Assembly (NCBI GenBank): GCA_012521625.1
Contig: JAAYLY010000215.1
Span: forward strand, 1-14,697
Reading direction: 5' to 3'
Length of the DNA stretch: 14,697 nt
Source: Tissierellia bacterium
GTDB taxonomy: Bacteria; Bacillota; Clostridia; Tissierellales; Tissierellaceae
Position numbers and translations under genes: made by a program. Numbering within the stretch: position 1 is the stretch's first letter; every line of letters begins with the position of its first letter. The notes under the pieces are model-generated. The model was not told the origin of the DNA, ran no database searches, and saw only the letters and a program-made list of their open reading frames with translations. Below, piece after piece: positions 1 through 7,641 of the stretch.

Positions 1-39
1 AATTGCATTGTATTTACTCAACTCCCTCCTCTAATACTG

Positions 40-67
40 ATTATATCATAAAGGAAGGAATTGTCAA
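40..67 (-). promoter_or_regulatory. SigA-type promoter reading off the left edge
   Basis: On the minus strand TTGACA (67..62) is followed by a 16-base spacer and TATAAT (45..40), both hexamers perfect. A purine-rich AGAGGAGGGAGT stretch (32..21) downstream looks like a ribosome binding site. A minus-strand gene therefore probably starts at or just beyond position 1, either at the TTG at 22..20 or the ATG at 8..6, but too little coding sequence is present to identify it. The promoter starts just after the hairpin that follows spoIIR. Confidence 0.7.
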
Positions 68-77
68 GTAACATTCA

Positions 78-102
78 TCTCCCACTTATAGAAGATGGGA
101 GA
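78..102 (-). repeat. Stem-loop after spoIIR, possible IS200/IS605 end relic
   Basis: A 7-bp perfect stem (TCTCCCA with TGGGAGA) encloses an 11-base loop that can form three more pairs. No U-run follows on either strand, so it is not a standard intrinsic terminator. It is preceded by GAAG on the minus strand, and its stem-TATA-stem layout resembles the hairpin at 14586..14601 near the opposite end of the window, which looks like an IS200/IS605 right end. It may be a solo relic of such an element, or simply a 3' stabilising structure for spoIIR mRNA. Confidence 0.4.
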
Positions 103-115
103 CTTCTGTTGTTAA

Positions 116-745
116 TTAGGTTAAATCAAGCTTTTTTAATTCCAGCTTCTTTATAAAATCCAAGATTAAAGACCTTACCTTTAAGGGTTGGGACTCATCT
201 ATGATAAATTCATTTAAGCCCTCTAAATCTAAATCATCGGTGGCTAAGGCCATGGAATGGGTAATATCTACGAAGCATAGGGGCGGAAACATGACACACC
301 ACCAATTCTGCCCCCTAGCCTCCCCTATTTCTATAACTAGGGCCTCATACTCCCCCTGGGGCAGGACCAAGTCCCCATACTTCCTAATGGGGAAGTCTTC
401 ATAGCCTAATGAAACCTCCACCGGATAATCCTTTCCACTTTCATATATTACCCCTTCAGCTATGGCTTTAATCTTATTTAAGTTGTTTTGTATGAAAATT
501 CTGCACTCATTTATGGAATCTATCTCCTTAAAGTCCTCCCCCATCTGTCGGAGTATTTCATCCCTGATTTTAAGTTTAAGGTCCTGATCTTCCTTAAGAT
601 CGCTGTTGGCCCTTATGTGGAAGCGGATTAGGTCCTTTTTAAAGCCATCCCTTACTAGGCCTTCCTCTTCCAAATAGGGCAGGACTATGTAGCTAAATAA
701 TATTATTATAAAGGATAAAATTAGGATTAATCTCTTGTATTTCAA
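116..745 (-). CDS. spoIIR: Stage II sporulation protein R (SpoIIR)
   Basis: SpoIIR is the forespore-made secreted signal that triggers SpoIIGA to process pro-sigma-E in the mother cell, so sigma-F and sigma-E activation are linked. The 209-residue product has an N-terminal hydrophobic segment (about residues 5-24) fitting export. Family hallmarks are visible: IRFHIRANSD near residue 40, then DLKLKIRDEIL, RKYGDLVLPQGEYEAL and QNWWCVMFPPLCFVD further on. The start is TTG (745..743), chosen because AAGGGGG lies 8 bases upstream and the hydrophobic segment follows directly; no in-frame ATG fits. A sigma-F-like promoter lies about 35 bases upstream. It is transcribed separately from the germination operon, from which it is divided by a terminator-like repeat. 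Length and domain order are normal for the family. Confidence 0.93.
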   Translation of the reverse strand: MKYKRLILILSFIIILFSYIVLPYLEEEGLVRDGFKKDLIRFHIRANSDLKEDQDLKLKIRDEILRQMGEDFKEIDSINECRIFIQNNLNKIKAIAEGVIYESGKDYPVEVSLGYEDFPIRKYGDLVLPQGEYEALVIEIGEARGQNWWCVMFPPLCFVDITHSMALATDDLDLEGLNEFIIDESQPLKVRSLILDFIKKLELKKLDLT

Positions 746-778
746 TTTTAAATCCCCCTTATTGGCTTGTTAGTATCC

Positions 779-807
779 ATTATTGACAAGCCCTCTGGGG
801 ATTATAC
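779..807 (-). promoter_or_regulatory. Sigma-F-like promoter of spoIIR
   Basis: The minus strand reads GTATA (807..803), a 15-base spacer, then GTCAATAAT (787..779). The Bacillus sigma-F consensus is GywTA, 15 bases, GGnrAnAnT, so this fits at every specified position except the second base of the -10. Forespore expression is expected for spoIIR. The call is by eye and has not been scored against background. Confidence 0.6.
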
Positions 808-853
808 ATTAAATTTTAATAAAAATTAATGGACTTATCCACAATTCTTGTGC

Positions 854-903
854 AAAAAAGGGACAGGCTCTATATAGGAAATCTAAATTTAAGAACCGTC
901 CCC
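854..903 (-). terminator. Terminator of the germination operon, built from a GGGAC...GTCCC palindrome
   Basis: On the minus strand GGGGACGG...CCTGTCCC forms an imperfect stem: 5 bp, a one-base bulge, 2 bp, one mismatch, then 3 bp around a roughly 20-base loop. It is followed directly by six Ts (859..854), so it can terminate transcription about 100 bases after the gerC-like stop. The GGGAC/GTCCC arms resemble dispersed REP-like palindromes known in many clostridial and bacillus genomes, so this may be a mobile palindrome serving as a terminator. The rest of the 746-997 gap holds the spoIIR promoter and no gene. Confidence 0.65.
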
Positions 904-997
904 ACTATACTTGAGTAATAGACTATACAGGCATACAGACTATAAGCCTATATAGGGAAAATAGGTGAACACCCTAATCATGTTGTATTGGCATATA

Positions 998-2128
998 TTA
1001 ATAGTCGGACAAGCCCCTCCTCCTAATCTTTACATCCACATCTACTTCTATATCTATATATGGAAAGATGCTGTCCCAATCCTTCTCCACTTCCTTATAG
1101 ATTTTAGGATGGAATTTATATAGGTATTCGAGGATTCCAAGGGCGTCGGCGTTAAACTCCTTTTGTAGCCTCTCTATGGTTTGATTAAAGTCATCTACCA
1201 TAATCTTGGCTATTTTATTTTGTATATCTTCAAATACCTCTGTAGTTTGGAGCTTCTTATCCGGATCTATTACATACTGGTGGACCTGGGCATCTACACT
1301 TAGTTGGTACTGGATTTTTAAATTTTCCTCATCTACCAACTTCTTTCTAGCCCTTATGGCCGATAGGGATAGGGAAATGTTGGCCCCATTGTATTCAAAA
1401 TCTATATCCTCAGTATTGGCATCCCCATTTAAAAGGCTGATATTCCTATTCTCATCCGCATCTATAAAGCCTATCAGCCTATAGTCCTTAAATAGGCCTC
1501 CGCCGGCTATCTCAATTTCCGGGTCCCCTGAGGCCAAGGGGATAATGGCAGCCTTCTTATGGTCCATGTTGTAGATAAAGTCCTTAAGGCTCATGGGGGT
1601 AAACTGATTGGATCTTTGCTTATTCCTTAAAAGGGCTGTAAATAATCCTTCAATGGTATGCTGCCTGCTGGATTCTAACTTCTTCACCAAAAGTTCATGG
1701 GCACTTCCCCTGGTGATAACCAGGTCTATCATCTTATTTATGATATAATCCCTCTTCAAACCATCTAGGATCTCCCGCATATACTGTTCATTTTGGGCCA
1801 CCTGGTCAGATAGGACTATAACCTTTAGATGCTTTAGGAATACGGGATTATATGTCCTGGAGGATATCTGGTCTACAGCACCAAAGATGCTGTCTGCATT
1901 GGCATTAATCAAAAAGGCATAATCCTCCTGGCTTGGACCTTCAGTGAGGGCATTTATGTTGGGATAGGAAAAGCAGATGAAAAAGCGCTTTGCATTATCT
2001 TTCCCATCCCTGCTTAAATCTATAGCCACCGTGTAGGGTAAAAGCCTATCCTCTATTTCAATCATATCCCAGCAGCCAGTGGTAAAGATCATACTGATGG
2101 CTAGGATTATTAGGAGCTTTTTCTTCAC
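998..2128 (-). CDS. Ger(x)C family spore germination lipoprotein (C subunit)
   Basis: This is the lipoprotein subunit of an A-B-C nutrient germinant receptor in the spore inner membrane. The 376-residue protein begins with basic residues, a hydrophobic stretch and a lipobox ending FTTGC, with the lipidated cysteine at about residue 19 followed by WDMIEIED, the typical Ger(x)C opening. The C-terminal part contains the FHPKIYKEVEKDWDSIFP stretch typical of the family. The start is GTG (2128..2126), preceded by AGGAGGGG 6 bases upstream; it overlaps the TGA stop of the B subunit as GTGA, so translation is probably coupled. It is the last gene of a three-gene operon. The germinant cannot be told from sequence. 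Confidence 0.92.
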   Translation of the reverse strand: MKKKLLIILAISMIFTTGCWDMIEIEDRLLPYTVAIDLSRDGKDNAKRFFICFSYPNINALTEGPSQEDYAFLINANADSIFGAVDQISSRTYNPVFLKHLKVIVLSDQVAQNEQYMREILDGLKRDYIINKMIDLVITRGSAHELLVKKLESSRQHTIEGLFTALLRNKQRSNQFTPMSLKDFIYNMDHKKAAIIPLASGDPEIEIAGGGLFKDYRLIGFIDADENRNISLLNGDANTEDIDFEYNGANISLSLSAIRARKKLVDEENLKIQYQLSVDAQVHQYVIDPDKKLQTTEVFEDIQNKIAKIMVDDFNQTIERLQKEFNADALGILEYLYKFHPKIYKEVEKDWDSIFPYIDIEVDVDVKIRRRGLSDY

Positions 2129-3228
2129 GATCTACCCCTCCTTCTTTTAATCCGCCCTACTAAGAAGAGGGCTAGGGGGATAATTGCCAATACTAGGGTG
2201 CCTAGGATGTTTATTATCAGGGGCATAATGGTATCTAACTCTACTATGGTATCTGGTATAAAGGCTACTAGGAATATAATGGGCAAGAGTATTAGGATAA
2301 AGATGCTATGGGATTTGGTATTAAAGATCTTTGAAAGTATCTTGCCGGAGGAATAGTACATGGGCAGCATAGTTGAAAATATGACCATAATCCAGATGGT
2401 CATGATTACCCCATCTAGATTCTGTAAGAAATAACCTGGTAAGTCCACCAGCTTGGTTATCATCAACAGCGGATAGGGGTCTGCTTTAATCTGGGCTACA
2501 CTTAGTTGGGTCAGGGTCAACATAAAGAGGGCTATATATATTACTGTTACAATCCCTATGGAGTAGATACTGGCCTTAACCAGCCTCTTCCTACTCTTAT
2601 TTTCCACATAGGGAAGGGCAAAGAGGAGGATTTCAAAGCCGGCGTAGCTAAAAAAGGTATTCCTGATGCCATTAGGTAGCTGCCTAAGGTCCGACTGAAA
2701 CATAGGGAGGATGTTGGTAAAGTCCGAACCAGGCAGGGCGACCAATATAAGAATTATGGCAAAGCCTATAGTTAGGGGATAGAGTATATAGGCCAGCCTG
2801 GCTATCACATCTATTTCAGATATGGCTGCATAGGCCACAGTCAAGATGAATATAAAGGATATCAGCCCAATAGGGGTCTGGAATAATAGGAAGGCCTTAA
2901 TCAGCTCCCCTAGGGACCTGGCTATATAAGCTGATATGGCTATATAGTAGGCCAGGTATATTACAAGGCAGAGGGTAAAGAGGGGCTTTCCAAAGGTTTC
3001 ATTTCCTATTTGGAAGATGTCCTTGTTGGGGTTATCTTCAAAGATTTGGATCATAACCAGCACTATGGGGAAGATTAAAAGGGCCGTTAGGAGGATGGCA
3101 ATCCAACCATCCTTATCCATGGCATTGGCCAGCTGGTTAGGAAGGCTCAATACCCCTACCCCTATGATGCTACTAACTATTAATGCCTTTATCTGTATAT
3201 TAGATATCTTCGTTTCTCTTTTCATCAT
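2125..3228 (-). CDS. GerAB/YndE-type spore germination permease (B subunit)
   Basis: This is the integral membrane B subunit of the germinant receptor, of the amino acid-polyamine-organocation transporter superfamily and thought to bind the germinant. The 367-residue protein shows about ten hydrophobic spans and a family-typical N-terminus (ISNIQIKALIVSSIIGVGVLSLP), with a short basic tail (GRIKRRRGRS). The start overlaps the A-subunit gene by 29 bases. Two tandem ATGs (3228 and 3225) are possible, with GAGG about 10 bases upstream of the first. Its stop overlaps the next gene's GTG start, so the three genes form a tightly coupled operon. No truncation is visible. Confidence 0.92.
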   Translation of the reverse strand: MMKRETKISNIQIKALIVSSIIGVGVLSLPNQLANAMDKDGWIAILLTALLIFPIVLVMIQIFEDNPNKDIFQIGNETFGKPLFTLCLVIYLAYYIAISAYIARSLGELIKAFLLFQTPIGLISFIFILTVAYAAISEIDVIARLAYILYPLTIGFAIILILVALPGSDFTNILPMFQSDLRQLPNGIRNTFFSYAGFEILLFALPYVENKSRKRLVKASIYSIGIVTVIYIALFMLTLTQLSVAQIKADPYPLLMITKLVDLPGYFLQNLDGVIMTIWIMVIFSTMLPMYYSSGKILSKIFNTKSHSIFILILLPIIFLVAFIPDTIVELDTIMPLIINILGTLVLAIIPLALFLVGRIKRRRGRS

Positions 3229-4726
3229 ATTTATCCAACCTCATCCTTTGCTTATCCCTAGGTTTAGTAAAGCCAGGCCTTAACCATAACTTCTGTACTG
3301 GCACCTTCACTAGGACATCCTTCAGGTCTCCCTCGATCACACCCAGGCCTGAATAGGGTGATGTATAGGGGATACCAAAGCTATTTAACTTGGCCAGATG
3401 GCTCAATACTAAGATTACCCCTATGGTGATACCATACAGCCCGAAGAAGCCAGAAAAGAGGAATAGGACGAATTTTACCATACGGAAGGCAGCGGAATAT
3501 TCATAGGAAGGTATTACGAAGGTGGCTACGGTGGTTATGGCCACTACTATGATCATAAGGGGGCTTACAATCCCTGCCTCTACAGCTGCCTGGCCTATAA
3601 TAAGACCTCCTACTATACCAATGGTGGTACTTATAGGGCCTGATATCCTAGTTCCCCCCTCCCTAAGCAACTCCATAGTAATCTCCATTAAGGCCGCCTC
3701 AACTATGGCGGGAAAGGGGACGTTGTTCCTACTAGCTGCTAAAAAGTAGGATAACTTAGTAGGTAGCAAACCTGGATGGTAGGCCGTCAAGGCCACATAA
3801 AGAGGACCTGACAGTAATAGGAGTAAAAGTCCTAGATGCCTCATAATCCTGGTGACGCTGACTTCTATCCATCTGGTGTAGTGGTCCTCTGCGGACTGCA
3901 TTAGGGTCCCTACCGTAGCCGGCACTATCAAGACGAAGGGGGAGTTATCCACTACTATGGCCACCCTTCCCTCATAGAGGGCAGCTGCTACGGAATCAGG
4001 CCTTTCGGTATTTTCCACCTGGGGGAAGGGGGATAGGTAGTTATCCTCTATTAGGTTCTCTAAGATGGTACTGTCTACAATGGCATCTATATCTATGGCC
4101 TCTATCCTCCTCTTTACCTCCTCCACCAGCTCCTTATTGGCTATGTCCTCTATATACATGACCGCCACATCCGTCTGGGACCTTCGACCTACCGAATACA
4201 TCTTAACCCTTAGGCTGGTATCCCTAATCCTCCGCCTAATTAGGGTAGTGTTAAACTTTATAACTTCCGTAAAGCCATCCCTAGGTCCCCGGATAACCGT
4301 CTCCGTCTGAGGCTCTCCTATACTCCTACTAGGAAAGCCCCTACTTCCTACTATAATGGCCTTGTCACAGCCATCTACAAAGAGCAGGGTATCCCCTGAA
4401 AGCATAGCTTTAAATAGGGGGTCCCATTTGGATTCATCCTTGATTTCAGATGAATATAGGCCATGCTTCTGTACCGCCTCAAAGATGGTGGTCTTATATC
4501 CTTCTAGGGTAAAGGACTTTATATCCTCCTCCCTCATAAGGGAGCCTATTACAAATTGGGATATAAAGTCCTTATTTATCAAACCATCGATGTAGACTAC
4601 AGACATCTTAACCCTAAGGACTTCCCCTACTTCAAAATTCCTAATAACTAAATCGTCATTGTCCCTTAATATATCCTTTATGTATTGGATATTGGCATCT
4701 ATATTCTTAGATATCTTTTCAATCAT
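3200..4726 (-). CDS. GerA/GerABKA family spore germination protein (A subunit)
   Basis: This is the A subunit of an inner-membrane germinant receptor. The 508-residue protein has a soluble N-terminal part (about 1-285) containing the family motif GPRDGFTE at 147-154 and the RTxD-like stretch around 170. A membrane region (about 290-442) has four or five spans, including the conserved PFPAIVEAALMEITMELLREGG segment starting near 337 and IGQAAVEAGIVSP near 377. The tail (about 443-508) is hydrophilic. The start ATG is preceded by AGGGGTGG and seven Ts. A forespore-type promoter and a hairpin that pairs with this ribosome binding site lie in the 53 bases between ispE and this gene. It heads the operon with the B and C subunits downstream. 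Confidence 0.94.
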   Translation of the reverse strand: MIEKISKNIDANIQYIKDILRDNDDLVIRNFEVGEVLRVKMSVVYIDGLINKDFISQFVIGSLMREEDIKSFTLEGYKTTIFEAVQKHGLYSSEIKDESKWDPLFKAMLSGDTLLFVDGCDKAIIVGSRGFPSRSIGEPQTETVIRGPRDGFTEVIKFNTTLIRRRIRDTSLRVKMYSVGRRSQTDVAVMYIEDIANKELVEEVKRRIEAIDIDAIVDSTILENLIEDNYLSPFPQVENTERPDSVAAALYEGRVAIVVDNSPFVLIVPATVGTLMQSAEDHYTRWIEVSVTRIMRHLGLLLLLLSGPLYVALTAYHPGLLPTKLSYFLAASRNNVPFPAIVEAALMEITMELLREGGTRISGPISTTIGIVGGLIIGQAAVEAGIVSPLMIIVVAITTVATFVIPSYEYSAAFRMVKFVLFLFSGFFGLYGITIGVILVLSHLAKLNSFGIPYTSPYSGLGVIEGDLKDVLVKVPVQKLWLRPGFTKPRDKQRMRLDKYDEKRNEDI

Positions 4727-4768
4727 AAAAAAACCACCCCTATAACTTATATATTTACCAAGAGGTGG
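4727..4768 (-). terminator. Hairpin plus T-run between ispE and gerA; 3' arm is the gerA ribosome binding site
   Basis: In minus-strand RNA, CCACCUCU (4768..4761) can pair over 8 bp (one G-U) with AGGGGUGG (4741..4734), leaving a 19-base loop and followed by seven Us (4733..4727). It can act as an intrinsic terminator for ispE, and it would also bury the gerA ribosome binding site in any read-through RNA. The 5' arm lies inside the spacer of the gerA promoter, so RNA started there would lack it. The long loop weakens the structure. Confidence 0.5.
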
Positions 4769-4779
4769 GTCTAATATAC
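4750..4779 (-). promoter_or_regulatory. Forespore (sigma-F/sigma-G class) promoter of the gerA operon
   Basis: The minus strand shows GTATA (4779..4775), exactly 15 bases, then GGTAAATAT (4759..4751). This is the sigma-F layout with one -10 mismatch; sigma-F and sigma-G recognise overlapping sequences and ger operons are usually sigma-G dependent. The -35 touches the ispE stop codon. Transcription would start near 4746-4742, right before the ribosome binding site, giving a leader of about 20 bases. The spoIIR promoter has the same -35 and spacer. Confidence 0.5.
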
Positions 4780-5625
4780 TTATAAAGTTTTACAGTTGAA
4801 TACCTTATCTGTAATATTCAACAATTTCTTTTTGGTAAACTCCATCTTTTCCTCATCATCATAAAGACCAAAAACCGTTGAGCCACTCCCGCTCATCAGT
4901 GAGCCAAGGGCCCCATTTTCCAACATTATATCCTTAATCTCTCCTATGATGGGGTATTTTTCGATGATGGATCTTTCCATGGTGTTTTCCATCTTCTCTG
5001 CCACAGACCTTAAATCATCCTCTTCTATGGAGGAGATGATACCCCCTATGTCAATCCTTTCATTGGATAATTTTAAGATCTGATAAGCATATGCAGTGGA
5101 TATGGCTATACCAGGATTGCAGAGGAGGATCTTCTTACCTGAAAAGGATTTTAATGGGGTCAGCCTCTCCCCTATGCCTTCCGCCAGGGCTGTCCCTCCC
5201 AGAATACAAAAGGGTACATCGGCACCTAGGTCCTTTCCAATCTCCATCAATTCCTTTTGGCTTAAATTCAAATCCCACAGCTGGTTTAAGGCCAATAGGG
5301 TAGCAGCTCCATTGGAGCTGCCCCCTGCTAAACCAGCCGCCACTGGTATATTCTTTTCTATAAATACCTTGATTCCCCTCTTGATGCCTGTTAGGCTGGA
5401 TAGTTTCTCCCAGGCCTTGTGGACTAGATTACTAGAGTCCAGGGGCACTTGCGGGTGGTTGGATTCTATAACTACCCCTTCCTTAATCTCCTTAAACCTA
5501 AGCCTATCCCTTAGGCTAATCCTCTGCTTTATGCTCTTAATCTCATGGTATCCATCATCCCGCTTGTATAAAATATCCAAGGCTAAATTTACCTTCCCAT
5601 AGGAATCCATGATAAGTTCTTCCAT
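4780..5625 (-). CDS. ispE: 4-diphosphocytidyl-2-C-methyl-D-erythritol kinase
   Basis: IspE phosphorylates 4-diphosphocytidyl-methylerythritol with ATP, the fourth step of the methylerythritol phosphate route to isoprenoids, in the cytoplasm. The 281-residue length is typical. GHMP-kinase motifs are in order: SYGKVNLALDI at 8-18 with Lys11, the glycine/serine-rich ATP loop PVAAGLAGGSSNGAATL at 94-110, GADVPF with the catalytic Asp136, and the third motif LMSGSGSTVFGLYDD near the C-terminus. The start at 5625 has AAGGAG 7 bases upstream. An extended -10 promoter lies in the 56-base gap to the preceding gene. Position after veg matches B. subtilis, although the gene between them differs. Confidence 0.96.
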   Translation of the reverse strand: MEELIMDSYGKVNLALDILYKRDDGYHEIKSIKQRISLRDRLRFKEIKEGVVIESNHPQVPLDSSNLVHKAWEKLSSLTGIKRGIKVFIEKNIPVAAGLAGGSSNGAATLLALNQLWDLNLSQKELMEIGKDLGADVPFCILGGTALAEGIGERLTPLKSFSGKKILLCNPGIAISTAYAYQILKLSNERIDIGGIISSIEEDDLRSVAEKMENTMERSIIEKYPIIGEIKDIMLENGALGSLMSGSGSTVFGLYDDEEKMEFTKKKLLNITDKVFNCKTL

Positions 5626-5657
5626 CCTAAGTCTCCTTATCTTTTGAACTAAGGAAC

Positions 5658-5666
5658 ATTATACCA
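5658..5666 (-). promoter_or_regulatory. Extended -10 promoter of ispE
   Basis: TGGTATAAT on the minus strand is a perfect extended -10 (TG, one base, TATAAT) 32 bases upstream of the ispE start. No convincing -35 is seen at 16-18 bases. This fits vegetative expression of ispE independent of the sporulation gene before it. Confidence 0.6.
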
Positions 5667-5681
5667 TAGAACTTAGGATTT

Positions 5682-7226
5682 TTACATATTTTCAAAATCA
5701 TTATCTAGGAATTTTTCGATTATAATCTTATCCCCAACCTGAATTTCATAAGCTGGATCCAGGTTGTTGGAGCTTAGGATATCCTCTACTGTGGTCTTGT
5801 ACCTTTTAGCTATATCCCATAATTTATCCCCTTTTTGTACTATATAAACTATGATGCTAGGCCTGTTGCTTAGGTCTATAACTTGGCCCGTCTCCTCTAT
5901 CTCCTTAATGCTCTCAATGGTCCTCTCCCTATTTAGGTATACATCATATTTGGCTATGGCCTTAAGGGACAGTTGGTCTGTAAGCTCATAATCTAGGTCA
6001 GCTAATTTAGCCCTTACATCTAGCTCTAAATCCCTATCACTGCCGCTGTAGTAGATGTTGGATTTAAATGGGAAGTGGTCCATATAGTGTCTCACCTCTC
6101 CCCTTCCATTTAGGTAGAAGAGTTCAAGACTTAGTAAGGATTCTACCACTATTTCATCCCCTAAGATCCTATAATCTATTAGGTTAAAGTCATCCTTTAT
6201 ATCCAAGACTTCTAAGGCATCTACTTCCAGCTCTAGTTTTAGGTCCTCCTCCTCAGATAATATATCTACATTTTCTAAGATAGTAATATCTTCCTTTTCA
6301 ATATTTAACTCCTCCTTGGTGGAGTATAAATCTACCACCAGTGGCCTAGTCATGTAGTCATAGACCTTGCCTTCCACCCTAATATTTATATCCAGATCTA
6401 TATGCCTTAGGTCTCCCATTTCATCTTCCATTATCTCATAGAGGCCTTCTACTACTTCCAACTTCACTTCCCCTAAGGAGTCCTTTTCAACACCAGGTAA
6501 TTCTACAAAGTGGTTGAAGGGGATGGATTCCCTAATATAGTTGATTTTATTATCTCCAAGATAAATCAAGGATACGTTGGCCTCAGCAGACACTATCAAC
6601 CTATCTTCAGCCACCAGGGTTTGAAGCTCCCTAGGATGGACGGAAAACCTGACCACCTTTTCTATCGGAGGCTTGTCACCTGCTACTACTATCTCCTCCT
6701 TAACGTTGGCATAGGAAATGTCTCTGCCGTAGACCTCCTTGTATGTAATATCCTCTTCTAATATTTGTAAGCCTTTGTCCCCTTGGATTTCATGGACAAC
6801 TTCCAGCTCCTTAGTCTCTTCCACCTTAGCATTAAGGTTTAATAAGGCCTGTAGATCGATCCTATTTTCACCTAAATCATATTCTATATGGTCGATGCTA
6901 GCCTTTATGTCGCATTCCATGCCCTCAGCTATACCCTCTATGTCTATCTCTTCCTTAAAGTCCTTACTGGTCTCCAGGGTATGTAGGTTCTTCTCTTCAT
7001 CCAAGCCCCTATATACTATATTGAATTTGACCCTGCCATTTACCAATAGCTTATCCTTGAAGATGTTGGTATTTAATACTTCAGTCCTACCCTCTACCCA
7101 TAGGATGGAGTCGATTTCCTGCTTGTTTGTATTGAGGTAGATTTCAGTCTCAACCATGGTCTGAACCTCTTCGGTCCCCTTTACTTCCTCCACCTTAATA
7201 AGATCCTTTATTATCTCAATGGACAT
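5682..7226 (-). CDS. SPOCS (DUF3794) and LysM domain protein, spore envelope type
   Basis: The 514-residue protein contains repeated beta-rich modules of the SPOCS/DUF3794 type (approximately 30-130, 180-285 and 335-440) and one C-terminal LysM domain (about 461-506, starting YIVQKGDKLWDIAKRYKTT). No signal peptide is present, fitting assembly from the mother cell onto the forming spore, with LysM binding peptidoglycan or cortex. The start ATG has GGGGTGAG upstream. A sigma-E-like promoter lies 40-70 bases upstream and the veg terminator separates it from veg. It occupies the slot between veg and ispE. Domain limits are estimates; the exact role is inferred from the family. The protein is strongly acidic. 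Confidence 0.88.
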   Translation of the reverse strand: MSIEIIKDLIKVEEVKGTEEVQTMVETEIYLNTNKQEIDSILWVEGRTEVLNTNIFKDKLLVNGRVKFNIVYRGLDEEKNLHTLETSKDFKEEIDIEGIAEGMECDIKASIDHIEYDLGENRIDLQALLNLNAKVEETKELEVVHEIQGDKGLQILEEDITYKEVYGRDISYANVKEEIVVAGDKPPIEKVVRFSVHPRELQTLVAEDRLIVSAEANVSLIYLGDNKINYIRESIPFNHFVELPGVEKDSLGEVKLEVVEGLYEIMEDEMGDLRHIDLDINIRVEGKVYDYMTRPLVVDLYSTKEELNIEKEDITILENVDILSEEEDLKLELEVDALEVLDIKDDFNLIDYRILGDEIVVESLLSLELFYLNGRGEVRHYMDHFPFKSNIYYSGSDRDLELDVRAKLADLDYELTDQLSLKAIAKYDVYLNRERTIESIKEIEETGQVIDLSNRPSIIVYIVQKGDKLWDIAKRYKTTVEDILSSNNLDPAYEIQVGDKIIIEKFLDNDFENM

Positions 7227-7266
7227 ATTCTCACCCCTATTTAAACATTTATTATCCTATAAAGCA

Positions 7267-7295
7267 TATATATGTTTAGGGGTCTTAAAATATGA
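7267..7295 (-). promoter_or_regulatory. Sigma-E-like promoter of the SPOCS/LysM gene
   Basis: The minus strand reads TCATATT (7295..7289), a 14-base spacer, then CATATATA (7274..7267). The sigma-E consensus is KMATATT, about 14 bases, CATACANT; the -35 is a full match and the -10 differs at two positions. Mother-cell expression agrees with a spore-coat-type product. No SigA promoter was seen here. Confidence 0.5.
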
Positions 7296-7310
7296 ATGGG
7301 GAAAGCTTTA

Positions 7311-7344
7311 TAAAAAGAAAACTGGACTATGAAAATAGTCCAGT
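7311..7344 (-). terminator. Intrinsic terminator of veg
   Basis: A perfect 10-bp stem, ACTGGACTAT with ATAGTCCAGT, encloses a 4-base TTTC loop and is followed by TTTTCTTTTT on the minus strand. It begins 5 bases after the veg stop codon. Confidence 0.92.
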
Positions 7345-7349
7345 CCTAT

Positions 7350-7634
7350 CTATGAAATCTTCACTTGTCTATCTGCTTCATCGCATACGATAACTTCTAC
7401 TGTTGATGTTAGTACGTCTGAGTAAGTGTATGATACTCTCCTAGTGCTGTCGTATTCGTTAGATATCCTTACTACAAAAAGGCTTGGATAAGCCGATTCT
7501 AAAATGCCCTTCCTAACCGTTGTCTTCTTCCTACTCTTGTTCGCTTTTAATATTACGGTCTTTCCAATACATCCTTCCAAATCCTTTCGAATCTTGGCTA
7601 CATTATTCATATAATAAAATAAACCACCTTCCAT
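7350..7634 (-). CDS. veg: Veg family protein
   Basis: Veg is a small, very strongly expressed cytoplasmic protein linked in B. subtilis to biofilm matrix gene expression; its biochemistry is poorly known. The body matches the family well: KIRKDLEGCIGKTVILKANKSRKKT, then GILESAYPSLFVVRI and RVSYTYSDVLTSTVEV. The start at 7634 (94 residues) is chosen because AAGGAG lies 7 bases upstream. A second start at 7610 would give an 86-residue product, closer to the B. subtilis length, but its AGGTGG is 13 bases away. An upstream in-frame ATG at 7718 lies inside the promoter and is not used. The leader carries two hairpins. Place between rsmA and ispE agrees with B. subtilis. Confidence 0.92.
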   Translation of the reverse strand: MEGGLFYYMNNVAKIRKDLEGCIGKTVILKANKSRKKTTVRKGILESAYPSLFVVRISNEYDSTRRVSYTYSDVLTSTVEVIVCDEADRQVKIS

Positions 7635-7641
7635 TGGTTCT

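Noticed and set aside
902..960. Short direct repeats (AGACTATA and TATAGG units) as a CRISPR or satellite
   Set aside because: Only two irregular copies of an 8-base unit without constant spacers; within chance for AT-rich DNA.
5096..5602. 168-codon plus-strand frame opposite ispE
   Set aside because: It is a shadow of a well-supported gene, with no ribosome binding site or recognisable domain.
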